63,022 nt of DNA. It comes from Acidobacteriota bacterium (GTDB taxonomy: Bacteria > Acidobacteriota > Vicinamibacteria > Vicinamibacterales > Vicinamibacteraceae). The notes under the pieces are model-generated. The model did no database searches. It saw only the letters and a program-made list of their open reading frames with translations, and was not told the origin of the DNA. Positions within the stretch are counted from its first letter, which is position 1. Each line of letters starts with the position of its first letter. The position numbers and the translations under genes were made by a program. Shown piece by piece: positions 35,611 to 44,673 of this stretch. The DNA lies in contig JADLFL010000006.1 in assembly GCA_020845575.1 (NCBI GenBank), positions 1 through 63,022 of the forward strand, written 5' to 3'.

Positions 35611-37151
35611 AATTCGCCGCATTGACCCCAGTGGCGGCGCTCGTGCTCGCGACGGGTGTGGCGGCCGGGCAGCCGGCGGACCGGGCGGCGGCGTTTGCCG
35701 CGGCGTATCCAGAGATCGACAGGGCGTTCACCGACTACGCGCGCGACGCGCACGTGCCGGGAATGGCGTGGGGCGTGGTCGTCGACGGGCGACTCGTGCA
35801 CCAGGGCACGTTCGGCGTGCAAAGCACCGAGACGCAGGCGCCCGTGACGGCGGACACCGTCTTCCGCATCGCGTCAATGACCAAGAGCTTCACCGCAGCG
35901 GCCATCCTCGCGCTGCGCGACGATGGGAAGCTCGCGCTCGACGATCCTGCAGAGCGCTACGTGCCCGAACTGGCGTCGCTGCGGTATCCCACGAGCGACG
36001 CACCGCGCATCACCATCCGCCACCTGCTCTCGCACGCAACGGGATTTCCCGAAGACAACCCGTGGGGCGACCAGCAACTCGCGCTGTCCGACGAGGCGAT
36101 GTCGGCGCTCATGCGGCAGGGCATCCCGTTCTCGAACCCGCCGGGCCAGGCCTACGAGTACTCCAACTACGGCTTCGCGATCCTGGGGCGCATCGTCACG
36201 CAGGCGTCGGGGATGCCGTATCGCGACTACGTGCGTGCGCGTCTCCTCCAGCCGCTCGGCCTGTCGGCCACCACGCTCGACGCTCCTGCGGTGCCTGCCG
36301 CTCGCGTGGCGCACGGATATCGGTGGGAAGACGAGCGGTGGAAGGAAGAGCCACCGCTGCCAGACGGGGCGTTCGGCGCGATGGGCGGCATGCTGACGTC
36401 GCTGCGCGACCTGTCGACGTACGTCGCGTGGTTGATGGACGCCTGGCCTGCGCGCGATGGCGACGATACGGGACCGTTGCGGCGGTCGTCGCGCCGTGAG
36501 ATGCAGCAGGTGTGGCGTGGCAGTCCTGCCTCGGTACGTCGCCTCGCCGACGGCGCACTGCAGTTGACGGCGGGCGGCTACGGCTACGGCCTGCGCGTGG
36601 CGCAGTCATGTGATTTCGGCCACGTGGTGGCGCACTCGGGCGGTCTGCCCGGCTACGGATCGCAGATGCGCTGGCTTCCCGAGTACGGCGTCGGTCTCGT
36701 GGCGATGGGATCGCTCACGTACACGAACTGGGGGCCGCGCTTCGACGCCGCGCTCGCGGCGCTCGCGCGCACCGGCGCACTGGTCCCTCGCCGTCCGCAA
36801 CCGTCAGAGGCGCTCACACGGATGCGCGCCGACGTCACGCGCCTCGTCCAGCAGTGGGACGATGCGCTCGCGGATCGGATTGCGGCGAACAACCTGTATC
36901 TCGACCTGGCGAAGGACCGCCGACGTCGCGAGATTGACGCGCTTCGCGAGAAGCACGGGAGTTGTCGGGCCGACGGACCGTTCCTCGTGGAGAACGCCCT
37001 GCGTGGCGAATGGGTGATGCCGTGCGACAGAGGTGCCCTCCGCGTGGCGATCACGCTCGCGCCGACGGTACCGCCGAAAGTGCAGCACCTGTCGGTCCGC
37101 TCCGCCGACGCCGCCGTCGCCCTCACCCCACCCCCCGCATGCGTTCAGTAG
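35607..37151 (+). CDS. Class C beta-lactamase-like serine hydrolase, secreted
   Basis: 514 residues from GTG 35607, overlapping the asparaginase stop. The signal peptide is FAALTPVAALVLATGVAAGQ. The penicillin-binding fold motifs are SMTKS (SxxK, near residue 92), YSN (YEYSNYG) and HSGG in place of KTG, a layout usual for esterases and D-aminopeptidase-like members. The C-terminal ~120 residues (after about 390) form an extra domain. It is probably a periplasmic peptidase or esterase and not a resistance enzyme; the substrate is unknown. Coupling to a T2 amidohydrolase suggests joint breakdown of an exported substrate such as glycopeptides, which is an inference. Confidence 0.88.
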   Translation: MKFAALTPVAALVLATGVAAGQPADRAAAFAAAYPEIDRAFTDYARDAHVPGMAWGVVVDGRLVHQGTFGVQSTETQAPVTADTVFRIASMTKSFTAAAILALRDDGKLALDDPAERYVPELASLRYPTSDAPRITIRHLLSHATGFPEDNPWGDQQLALSDEAMSALMRQGIPFSNPPGQAYEYSNYGFAILGRIVTQASGMPYRDYVRARLLQPLGLSATTLDAPAVPAARVAHGYRWEDERWKEEPPLPDGAFGAMGGMLTSLRDLSTYVAWLMDAWPARDGDDTGPLRRSSRREMQQVWRGSPASVRRLADGALQLTAGGYGYGLRVAQSCDFGHVVAHSGGLPGYGSQMRWLPEYGVGLVAMGSLTYTNWGPRFDAALAALARTGALVPRRPQPSEALTRMRADVTRLVQQWDDALADRIAANNLYLDLAKDRRRREIDALREKHGSCRADGPFLVENALRGEWVMPCDRGALRVAITLAPTVPPKVQHLSVRSADAAVALTPPPACVQ

Positions 37152-37239
37152 TAGCGGCCGGGCTCGGCAAGCCGGCTCTGCCACCACGACGGCAGGGCAG
37201 GGTCGGCCCTCCGGCCCGACCCTGGGCCCGGGCCACTGC

Positions 37240-37245
37240 TACACT
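37240..37245 (+). promoter_or_regulatory. -10 box of DUF6941 gene, leaderless geometry
   Basis: TACACT ends six bases before the ATG at 37252; no Shine-Dalgarno sequence. Confidence 0.5.
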
Positions 37246-37251
37246 GCCCCG

Positions 37252-37659
37252 ATGAGCGTCGCGGGCGGGCCGTACGTGGCCCTGGCAGTACTGTGTCAGC
37301 GCATCGATCTGCAACCGGATGGCACGGCCAACCTCATCGGCATCGTCGACGGTCTTGCGATCGACGATCCCTCGGATCCGAACACACCGCCGCTCATCCT
37401 CAATCTGCGCGCGGTGATTGCTTTGCGCGGCGGTGCCACGCGCGGCGCGCACACCATCACACTGCGCGGCTGGTTCCCGTCGGGTTCGGAGGGGCTGGTC
37501 GCCGACAAGGTCGTGGAGTTCTCCGACGACCGTCCGGCCATCAGCCTCAATCTCCCCCTCGAACTCGAACTCGCCGAGACAGGCACGTACGTCTTCGACG
37601 TGCTCCTGGACGAGACCCTGCTGACCGCGATCACGCTGGACGTGCGCCAGAGACAGTGA
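37252..37659 (+). CDS. DUF6941-like protein of unknown function
   Basis: 135 residues from ATG 37252. The start PYVALAVLCQRIDLQPDGTANLIGIVDGL matches the pattern of a small family in which a conserved AxLCxxV/I..DG...SLIxIVD opening precedes an all-beta domain (LRGWFPSGSEGLV..., PLELELAETGTYVFDVLLDETLLTAITLDVRQ). No catalytic motif, signal peptide or membrane span is seen. It stands alone, with a -10 hexamer six bases before its start and a strong terminator 54 bases beyond its stop (oriented mainly for the opposite strand). Confidence 0.75.
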   Translation: MSVAGGPYVALAVLCQRIDLQPDGTANLIGIVDGLAIDDPSDPNTPPLILNLRAVIALRGGATRGAHTITLRGWFPSGSEGLVADKVVEFSDDRPAISLNLPLELELAETGTYVFDVLLDETLLTAITLDVRQRQ

Positions 37660-37712
37660 TGGGGCCGGAGGGCCGACTCTCCGAGCCAGGCCCTGCGGAG
37701 CCCGAGTTCCAA

Positions 37713-37744
37713 GAAAAAAGCCGCCGGACAGCGTCCGGCGGCTT
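37713..37744 (-). terminator. Strong intrinsic terminator
   Basis: An 11-bp perfect stem (37718-37728 with 37734-37744, AAGCCGCCGGA) with a five-base loop is followed on the minus strand by TTTTTTCTT. It ends the 88-residue gene on the minus strand and may also stop plus-strand reads from the DUF6941 gene. Confidence 0.85.
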
Positions 37745-37769
37745 CGGGTTTCCGTGTGCTCGCGGTCGG

Positions 37770-38036
37770 TTACGAGGCGACGGCGATGGGTTCGAGCGTA
37801 GCGTCGATGGCCGCATTGCGCCAGCCGCGACGGAGCAGTCCGTCGCACCAGGTGGCGGCTGCCGCGTCGAGGTCTTCGAGGTCTTCGAACACGCGGCTCA
37901 CGATGCTCTTGCCATTGACGAGGTAGCGCAGCTCGGTGCCGAACGGATGAGGCGCCACTTCACACAGCACCTGCTGTCCAGCACGGACCAATTTCCAGAG
38001 CACTCGTCGTCGCTGAGAGGGGAGCATGCGCATCAT
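37770..38036 (-). CDS. Small protein of unknown function
   Basis: 88 residues. Two consecutive ATGs (38036, 38033) follow an AGGAG ribosome site at good spacing, and a strong terminator follows the stop, so the frame is probably real. The sequence has a basic N-terminus, a central LCEVAPHPFGTELRYLVNGKSIVSRVFEDLEDLDAAAATWCDGLLRRGW region and no membrane span or signal. It resembles no family I can name; LRYLVNGxxxxSRVF...W...LxxxGW is the kind of pattern seen in small uncharacterised proteins of related genomes. It borders a repeat-rich gap. Confidence 0.65.
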   Translation of the reverse strand: MMRMLPSQRRRVLWKLVRAGQQVLCEVAPHPFGTELRYLVNGKSIVSRVFEDLEDLDAAAATWCDGLLRRGWRNAAIDATLEPIAVAS

Positions 38037-38297
38037 GGGTCTCCTGCCTGAAAAGCAGCGACAGATAAGAAGGCAAGAGCCGTGCCCTCGAGAGACGTCC
38101 TGAATTGGTCACTCTGCGCCTCCCGCACACATGGCGCACACGTGTCGTGTCTTGAATCGAGACGAAAAAACTACAGGGCCGCATCCGTGACGGCAAAAAA
38201 TGCGTCCCCGGGCGTGCTGCTCGGCTTTCGCGTGAGACGAGAGGGGCCGCCCCACAGTCCGAATGAATTGATGAGCGTCGTGATGCCGCGAACGCTC
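38037..38297. other. First part of a 378-bp intergenic stretch
   Basis: Apart from the ribosome site of the small minus-strand gene I see no supported gene. Short open frames here lack ribosome sites and convincing codon use. With the repeats at 38298-38365 and the inverted repeat at 38381-38428, this is the longest gap in the window. Confidence 0.6.
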
Positions 38298-38365
38298 GAA
38301 GGCCGAGCCGCGTAGCGGCGAAGGAGGGACTTGAGCTTGAAGGCCGAGCCGCGGAGCGGCGAAGG
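38298..38365. repeat. Two 27-bp direct repeats near tRNA-Leu
   Basis: Bases 38298-38324 and 38339-38365 are identical except for one base (GTAG versus GGAG in the centre). Each unit contains the small hairpin GCCGC-(GTA/GGA)-GCGGC. The segment between them carries GAAGGAGGGACTTGA (38320-38334), identical to 15 bases of the tRNA-Leu gene (38422-38436). Confidence 0.8.
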
Positions 38366-38380
38366 CCGAGAGCCTGAGGA

Positions 38381-38428
38381 CTCCTTCCGCACCAGATGCG
38401 AGCGGAGCGAGTATTGGTGCGGAAGGAG
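38381..38428. repeat. Inverted repeat of the tRNA-Leu 3' end
   Basis: CTCCTTCCGCACCA (38381-38394) is the exact inverted copy of 38415-38428, the 3' acceptor strand plus CCA of tRNA-Leu, with a 20-base spacer. In the tRNA precursor it could pair with the tRNA 3' end. Confidence 0.85.
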
Positions 38429-38501
38429 GGACTTGAACCCTCACCGAGTTGCCCCGACAGGTTCCTGAGACCTGCGCGTCTGCCAATTCCGCCACTTCCG
38501 C
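38415..38501 (-). tRNA. tRNA-Leu(CAG)
   Basis: The 87-base gene on the minus strand folds as a class II tRNA. The 7-bp acceptor stem is GCGGAAG/CTTCCGC, the anticodon stem CAGGT/ACCTG holds loop CTCAGGA with anticodon CAG, there is a long variable arm, and the T stem is GAGGG/CCCTC with loop TTCAAGT. The discriminator is A and CCA is encoded. A TATACT -10 (38542-38537) and a palindromic leader precede it. Confidence 0.95.
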
Positions 38502-38510
38502 AAGAGGCCG

Positions 38511-38542
38511 GTGACCGGGCCGGTCACAGAAGACCAAGTATA
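38511..38542 (-). promoter_or_regulatory. tRNA-Leu promoter and palindromic leader
   Basis: TATACT on the minus strand (38542-38537) is a good -10. The 5' leader contains the palindrome GTGACCGG-G-CCGGTCAC (38511-38527), a tight hairpin nine bases before the mature tRNA 5' end. Confidence 0.55.
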
Positions 38543-38674
38543 CAGCAGGTGCGGCGCGCGGAGGAAGGACTCGGTCGGCCCACACGAAAATTGCGGGTGC
38601 TATCCTCACGGATCGACGCAGTGTGATTCCGGTGTCGCGCCCCCAGCGCGGCGCCGTTCGCCAAAGGAACGAGC

Positions 38675-40414
38675 GTGGCTGTACGACGAGGCGTGTGGGT
38701 GGTGGTGGTCCTGCTGGCGTGCGCGGTGCTGGTGTCCGCCGCGCTGGTGGCCTTCTCATGGGTCGCGTTCAGCCGCCCGCCGGGCGTGCCCACCAAAGGT
38801 GTCCTGGTCCTCAAACTCCAGGGCGACATCGCGGAGATCTCGACCAATCCCTTCGACTCGCTCTTTGTCGAGCCGATCACCGTGCGCAACGTCACCGAGG
38901 CCCTGCGTGCGGCCAAGACGGACCCGCGGATCACGGGCGTCCTGCTGCGGCCCATCCAGGCACCGGCCTTGTGGGGCAAGGTGCAGGAACTGCGCGACGC
39001 GCTGGTCGACTTCAAGTCGTCGGGCAAGCCGCTCGTTGCCTTCCTCGAATTCGCGAGCGAACGCGAGTACGTGCTCGCTTCAGCGGCCGCGCGGGTCGTG
39101 CTCGTCCCTGCCGGTCAGCTCAACCTGACAGGCCTGGCCAGCTACCAGGTGTTCCTCCGCGGCACGTTCGACAAGATCGGCGCCACGCCGGACCTGCTCC
39201 ACATTGGGGACTACAAGACGGCCGTCAATACGTTCACCGAGAAGGGCTTCACGCCCGCGCATCGCGAGATGACCGAGTCGCTCAACCATGACACGTTCGA
39301 GCAGTTGGTCGCCGCCATCGCCGGTGCGCGCGGCAAGTCGGCAGACGAGGTGCGCGGCCTCATCGACGAGGGACCGATGCTGCCCGACGCCGCACTCGAA
39401 CACGGTCTGGTGGACGATGTGGCGTACTACGACGAGATCGGGAAGACCAGCGACCTCGGTGATGGGTTTGCGGAACTGTCGCTCGACAGATATCTGACCG
39501 TCGCACGAGGCACGCGCCCGAGTCTCAAGGCACCCCGCCTCGCGGTGCTGTATGCCGTCGGCACGATTGTCTCGGGTAACGGCAGCGGACCGACGGGATC
39601 CGATGTCGGCTCCGACAAGCTCACCGAAGCGATCCGCGAGATCCGCAACGACGACAGCATCAAAGCCGTCGTACTCCGCGTTGACAGCCCAGGCGGATCC
39701 ACGGTGGCGTCCGACGTGATCTGGCGGGAACTGATGCTGCTGCGCGCGCGCAAGCCACTCGTGGTGTCGATGTCGGATCTGGCCGCCTCAGGCGGCTACT
39801 ACATCGCCATGCCCGGCCATGTGATCGTGGCGCAGCCCGGGACGCTCACCGGTTCCATCGGCATCTTCTCCGGCAAGTTCGTCACAGGCGGCACGTACGG
39901 CAAGCTGGGCATGCAGATCGAGGCGGTGAGCGAAGGGAAGTACGCCGAGATGTACTCGCCCACGCGCACGTTCAACGCGGCCGAGCGCCGCAAGGTGGAA
40001 GAGCACATGCAGGCCTTCTACGACCAGTTCGTCGAGAAGGTCGCCGAGTCGCGCGCATCGACACCCGAGAAGATCGACGCCATCGCGCAGGGACGCGTGT
40101 GGACCGGCCGTCAGGCCCGCGAGCACGGGCTGGTCGACGAACTCGGTGGTCTCCCGCGCGCCATCGCGATCGCGCAGCAGCGCGCCGGGATCGCCAAGGA
40201 CGAGGCCGTCAACGTGGTGGTCTATCCCCGGAAGCCCACGGTGTTCGAGGCGTTGACCCTGCTCGGCGGCGGCCAGGGCGCACGCGCGGCCATGGTCGAA
40301 GCCCTGCTGCCGGAAGCCGACCGCAGGACACTCGCGGCCGTCAGACAGCCGCTGCGCCTGGTGCAGCGGGGCGAATCGCTCGCCCTGCTGCCGTGGGTGT
40401 TTATCGGCAACTGA
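38675..40414 (+). CDS. sppA: Signal peptide peptidase SppA, double-domain type
   Basis: 579 residues from GTG 38675, with AAGGAA five bases upstream. One N-terminal membrane anchor (VWVVVVLLACAVLVSAALVAFSWVAF) is followed by two S49 domains. The catalytic lysine is in GDYKTAVNTFTEKGF of the N-terminal half and the serine is in SDLAASGGYYIAMPGH of the C-terminal half, the arrangement of the 67-kDa E. coli type. The enzyme degrades cleaved signal peptides and some membrane proteins at the cytoplasmic membrane. It ends convergent with the PpiD-like gene, separated by a heptamer array. Confidence 0.95.
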   Translation: MAVRRGVWVVVVLLACAVLVSAALVAFSWVAFSRPPGVPTKGVLVLKLQGDIAEISTNPFDSLFVEPITVRNVTEALRAAKTDPRITGVLLRPIQAPALWGKVQELRDALVDFKSSGKPLVAFLEFASEREYVLASAAARVVLVPAGQLNLTGLASYQVFLRGTFDKIGATPDLLHIGDYKTAVNTFTEKGFTPAHREMTESLNHDTFEQLVAAIAGARGKSADEVRGLIDEGPMLPDAALEHGLVDDVAYYDEIGKTSDLGDGFAELSLDRYLTVARGTRPSLKAPRLAVLYAVGTIVSGNGSGPTGSDVGSDKLTEAIREIRNDDSIKAVVLRVDSPGGSTVASDVIWRELMLLRARKPLVVSMSDLAASGGYYIAMPGHVIVAQPGTLTGSIGIFSGKFVTGGTYGKLGMQIEAVSEGKYAEMYSPTRTFNAAERRKVEEHMQAFYDQFVEKVAESRASTPEKIDAIAQGRVWTGRQAREHGLVDELGGLPRAIAIAQQRAGIAKDEAVNVVVYPRKPTVFEALTLLGGGQGARAAMVEALLPEADRRTLAAVRQPLRLVQRGESLALLPWVFIGN

Positions 40415-40421
40415 AGCGTCG

Positions 40422-40442
40422 CCGGTTGCCGGTTGCCGGTCT
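40422..40442. repeat. Heptamer array in sppA/isomerase convergent gap
   Basis: CCGGTTG, CCGGTTG and CCGGTCT lie at 40422-40442, between the stops at 40414 and 40449. Confidence 0.85.
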
Positions 40443-40448
40443 CTGTCC

Positions 40449-42368
40449 CTACGTCGTCAGGCGCCGCAGGACCGTCTGATCGACGGTGATGCCCATGCCC
40501 TGCTTGGCCTTCAGCATGTAGCTGGCGAAGAACTGCGCGCGCTTCTGTGACGAGAGCTCGTTGCGCGTCGCCTCGCGGTTCTTCGCCAGGTCGTCGGCCG
40601 CCACGTCCGTGCGCTTCACCACGCGCAGCACGATGACGCCATTGGGCGTGGTGAGGGGTTCGCTCACGGCGCCGACCGGCAGCGAGAACGCAACCCGATC
40701 GACGGCCGGACTCGGCCCGACTTCCGGGATTGCCGCACCGCGCACCAGGTCGTCGGCCGTGCGCAGCGACAGCCCCGCCGCCTTCACGCCCGCCGCGAAG
40801 TTGGCCGCGGTCTTGAGCGTGGCCGCGGCAGCCGTGGCCTTCTCGCGCGCGAGATCCTGCGCGCGCTTGCGCTTCAGGTCCGCCGTCGCGCGTTCCTTCA
40901 CCTCGTCGAGCGCAGGGACGCGCGCGTCCTCGGTGCCGGTGACGGTGATGAATGCCACGCCCGTGCCCGTCGGCAGCGCACCGCTCACCTTCCCGACGTC
41001 GAGACCGAACGCCTCCTCTGATACATCCGGTGAGGCGCCAAGACCTGGAATCGGTTCGGTACGCGTGAAGAGCGGCGACTCCTGCGTCTTCAACCCGCGC
41101 GCCGCGGCGGCCTTGTCGAGGTCGGCGGGCGTCTTCACTTCCCGCGCCACGGCATCGGCCAGATCCTGCACGCGCGTCTGCGCGCGTTCGAACGTGAGCT
41201 GCTCGGTGATTGCCTGCCGCACGCTGTCGAGCGGCTGGACCTCGGCGGCCTTCTTGTCGGTGGTCTTGATGATGTGGAAGCCGAACTGCGACCGCACGAC
41301 GTCGCTCAGCTGACCCACGGGCAGCGAGAACGCCACGGCCTCGAACTCCGGCACCATGCGTCCCCTGGCGAAGAAGTCGAGATCGCCGCCGCGCGCCGCG
41401 CTCGCCACGTCCTGCGAGTTGGCCCTGGCCAGGGTTTCGAAGTCGGCGCCGGCCTTGAGCTGCTTCAGCAGATCCTCGGCCTTCGCGCGCACCGCCGTCT
41501 CGTCCTTGCCCTCGATGTTCAGCAGGATGTGGCTCGCGCGCACCTGCTCGGGCTGCGAGTACTGGTCGATGTTCTGACGGTACGCGCGCTGGATGTCCTG
41601 CTCGGGCACCGTGATGTTGCTGCGGATGGCCTGCACGTCGAGCAGCAGATAGCGCACCTTGCGGCGCTCGCCGATCCGGTACGTCTCCTTCTGTTGCTCG
41701 TACCACGAGGCGAGGTCGGCGTCGCTCACCTGCACCTGATCCGTGTACGACACGGTCGGGAACGACACGAGCTCCAGCGAGACCTTCTCGTTGCGGCGCC
41801 GGTACTCGGCGTCTGCCTCGGCGTCCGAGACCGTGATCCACTCGGTGAGGGTGGCGCGCATCTTGTCGAGGATGACGGTGTTGCGAATCTCGTCCTCGAA
41901 CTGGGCCGGCGTGAGCGGGGGGCGCTGCAGGCGGAGGAGCTGGCGATAGCGCTGCTCGCCGATGAACTGCCCGTTCTCCTGGAACGCCGCGATGCTCATG
42001 ATGCGGTCGCGCACTTCCACGTCGTTGGCCGTGATGCCCAGGCGCGTCGCTTCGGCGATGACCGCCTGCTGGTCGATCATCTGCCGCAGCACCTGCTGGT
42101 CCATCCCGAGCTGTCGCAGCATGGCCGGGCTCATGTTCCCGCCGTATGCGTTGCGGAACTGCGCCAACTGCGCGTTGTAGGCACGCGAGAAGTCCCCGGC
42201 CGTGATCGGCCGGCCCTGCACCGTGGCCACGGCGTCGGCGGTCGACCCGGTCCCGGTGGGTGGCGACAGGAAGTCGGGCACGTAGAAGAACACGAATGTG
42301 AGCACCACGAGGGCGAGGCTCCACTTGAGCCACCCTTGGTGGCGACGCATCCGGTCGAGCATGGTCAT
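40449..42368 (-). CDS. Membrane-anchored SurA/PpiD-like peptidylprolyl isomerase
   Basis: 639 residues from ATG 42368 (GGAG ten bases upstream; a second ATG at 42362). One N-terminal membrane span (LKWSLALVVLTFVFFYVPDFL) is followed by a SurA_N/PpiD N-terminal chaperone region (ATVQGRPITAGDFSRAYNAQLAQFR...). A parvulin domain follows (VRASHILLNIEGKDETAVRAKAEDLLKQLKAGADFETLARANSQD...GGDLDFFARGRMVPEFEAVAF, about 275-365). A second, degenerate parvulin-like repeat appears near the C-terminus (AFSLPVGAVSEPLTTPNGVIVLRVV). The topology matches PpiD, which assists folding of secreted proteins at the Sec exit. A consensus TATAAT lies 77 bases upstream of the start. Confidence 0.92.
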   Translation of the reverse strand: MTMLDRMRRHQGWLKWSLALVVLTFVFFYVPDFLSPPTGTGSTADAVATVQGRPITAGDFSRAYNAQLAQFRNAYGGNMSPAMLRQLGMDQQVLRQMIDQQAVIAEATRLGITANDVEVRDRIMSIAAFQENGQFIGEQRYRQLLRLQRPPLTPAQFEDEIRNTVILDKMRATLTEWITVSDAEADAEYRRRNEKVSLELVSFPTVSYTDQVQVSDADLASWYEQQKETYRIGERRKVRYLLLDVQAIRSNITVPEQDIQRAYRQNIDQYSQPEQVRASHILLNIEGKDETAVRAKAEDLLKQLKAGADFETLARANSQDVASAARGGDLDFFARGRMVPEFEAVAFSLPVGQLSDVVRSQFGFHIIKTTDKKAAEVQPLDSVRQAITEQLTFERAQTRVQDLADAVAREVKTPADLDKAAAARGLKTQESPLFTRTEPIPGLGASPDVSEEAFGLDVGKVSGALPTGTGVAFITVTGTEDARVPALDEVKERATADLKRKRAQDLAREKATAAAATLKTAANFAAGVKAAGLSLRTADDLVRGAAIPEVGPSPAVDRVAFSLPVGAVSEPLTTPNGVIVLRVVKRTDVAADDLAKNREATRNELSSQKRAQFFASYMLKAKQGMGITVDQTVLRRLTT

Positions 42369-42445
42369 ACGGTTCGTTCTCCGGCGGCCGCGCGTACGCG
42401 GAGCCCCTTGGCGGGACCCGCGCCGGCGTCGGCACAAGACCGACC

Positions 42446-42477
42446 ATTATACGGCACTGGATATGCAAGGCTATGAT
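42446..42477. promoter_or_regulatory. Divergent promoter region of isomerase and GGDEF genes
   Basis: TATAAT on the minus strand (42451-42446) serves the isomerase gene. TATGAT on the plus strand (42472-42477) is a candidate for the GGDEF-mreB operon. Neither has a convincing -35. Confidence 0.5.
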
Positions 42478-42543
42478 AGCGATCGGTTTTGTGACCCCCC
42501 TTTCGTCCCACGCCTGCTATCGGGTGCCTCGAGTATCGACGCC

Positions 42544-43592
42544 GTGAACCTGGCCCGTGTCCTGCCCCGTCTGCCCCGTTCGGCGCGGCGCCACCTCGCT
42601 TCGCGCGCGGCGCTGCATGCCTGGTGGCTCGCCCTCCAGCGCCCGACGTCGAGCCCCGCGCTGGCTCGGTTCCTCGTCACCCGCATGTCGGAATGGCTGC
42701 CGCTCCCCGTGTGGGCCATCGTCGTCCCCGGGACGGGAGGTCTCGACGTCCTCGCGGGCGGTACGCGCCGTAGGCGCTTCGCCGATGCCGCCGTCCACGC
42801 GGCCGAAGCCGCGCTGACGGCCAACAGTCACTGGAGTACCGGGTCGATGCGCGCTGCTCTGCGGGTGGGGCCTGACGCGGCCGCTGTCGCGTGGCTCCTC
42901 AAGAGCCGAGAAGATGTGACGGCGGTCCTTGTCGGCGTGGACGAGGTGCCCGCGCCGCGGCCGCCCGACGTGGCCACCGTGGCGCAGGCGCTGACGGCCG
43001 ACGTCTTCGAGCCCATGGGGCTGGCGCTCGAGCGCGTCCGCCAACTGGATCGTCTGAAGGAGCTGGCGTCGATCGATGACCTCACGGGGTTGTACAACGC
43101 GCGACACCTGCAGCACACCGTCGAACTCGAGCTCTCGCGCCTGGCCCGCACCGGCAGGCCGCTCTCGCTCGTGTTCCTGGATCTCGACGCGTTCAAGCGC
43201 GTCAACGATCGTCTCGGCCACCTGTTCGGGAGCCTGACGCTCGTGGAAGTGGGGCACCTGCTGCGCGCGTGCGTCCGCGTCACCGATACCCCGGTGCGCT
43301 ACGGCGGCGACGAGTTCGTGGTGGTGCTGCCCGGCACCAATCAGCGCGACGCGGGCGGCGTGGCACGCCGCATCCAGGAGCGCATGAGGGCCGAGACGTT
43401 TCTATCGGGGCGGGAGACGCCGGTGCGTCTGACCGTGTCTGTCGGTGTGGCCACCGTGACCCGCCCCACGTATTCCGCCGCCGACCTGATCCGGACCGCC
43501 GACGAGGCGATGTACTGGGTCAAGCGGAACGGCCGTAACGGGGTCAGGGCCGTCCTGCTCGGCAGGGGAGCCCAGAAGAGGAGTGCGTCGGA

Positions 43593-43596
<4 letters not shown>
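42544..43596 (+). CDS. GGDEF-domain diguanylate cyclase
   Basis: 350 residues from GTG 42544; an ATG at 42463 would add 27 but lies upstream of the likely promoter TATGAT. The N-terminal ~170 residues form an unassigned, possibly GAF-like sensor region. The GGDEF domain follows (SIDDLTGLYNARHLQHTVELELSRLARTGRPLSLVFLDLDAFKRVNDRLGH), with active site YGGDEF near residue 254 and an inhibitory I-site RVTD exactly five residues before it, so product inhibition is expected. It makes cyclic di-GMP from two GTP. The stop overlaps the mreB start (GTGA), coupling a second-messenger enzyme to the rod-shape operon. Confidence 0.9.
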
Positions 43597-44618
<1,022 letters not shown>

Positions 44619-44620
44619 TC

Positions 44621-44662
44621 CCGACTGCCGATGACCGACGGCCGGATGCCGGCGGCCGAGCC
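44621..44662. repeat. Degenerate heptamer array, mreB-mreC gap
   Basis: Six consecutive seven-base units all begin with CCG: CCGACTG, CCGATGA, CCGACGG, CCGGATG, CCGGCGG, CCGAGCC. They start two bases after the mreB stop. Confidence 0.7.
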
Positions 44663-44673
44663 CGTTCTGCCCT

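Noticed and set aside
38082..38315. 77-residue plus-strand open frame
   Set aside because: No ribosome site and no recognisable sequence; it runs into the direct repeats and is not supported as a gene.
38381..38394. Second tRNA gene fragment next to tRNA-Leu
   Set aside because: Only 14 bases match, in inverted orientation, with no other tRNA arms; treated as an inverted repeat.
42463..42543. Longer GGDEF protein start at ATG 42463
   Set aside because: It lies upstream of the only plausible -10 and adds sequence without a recognisable domain; kept only as an alternative.
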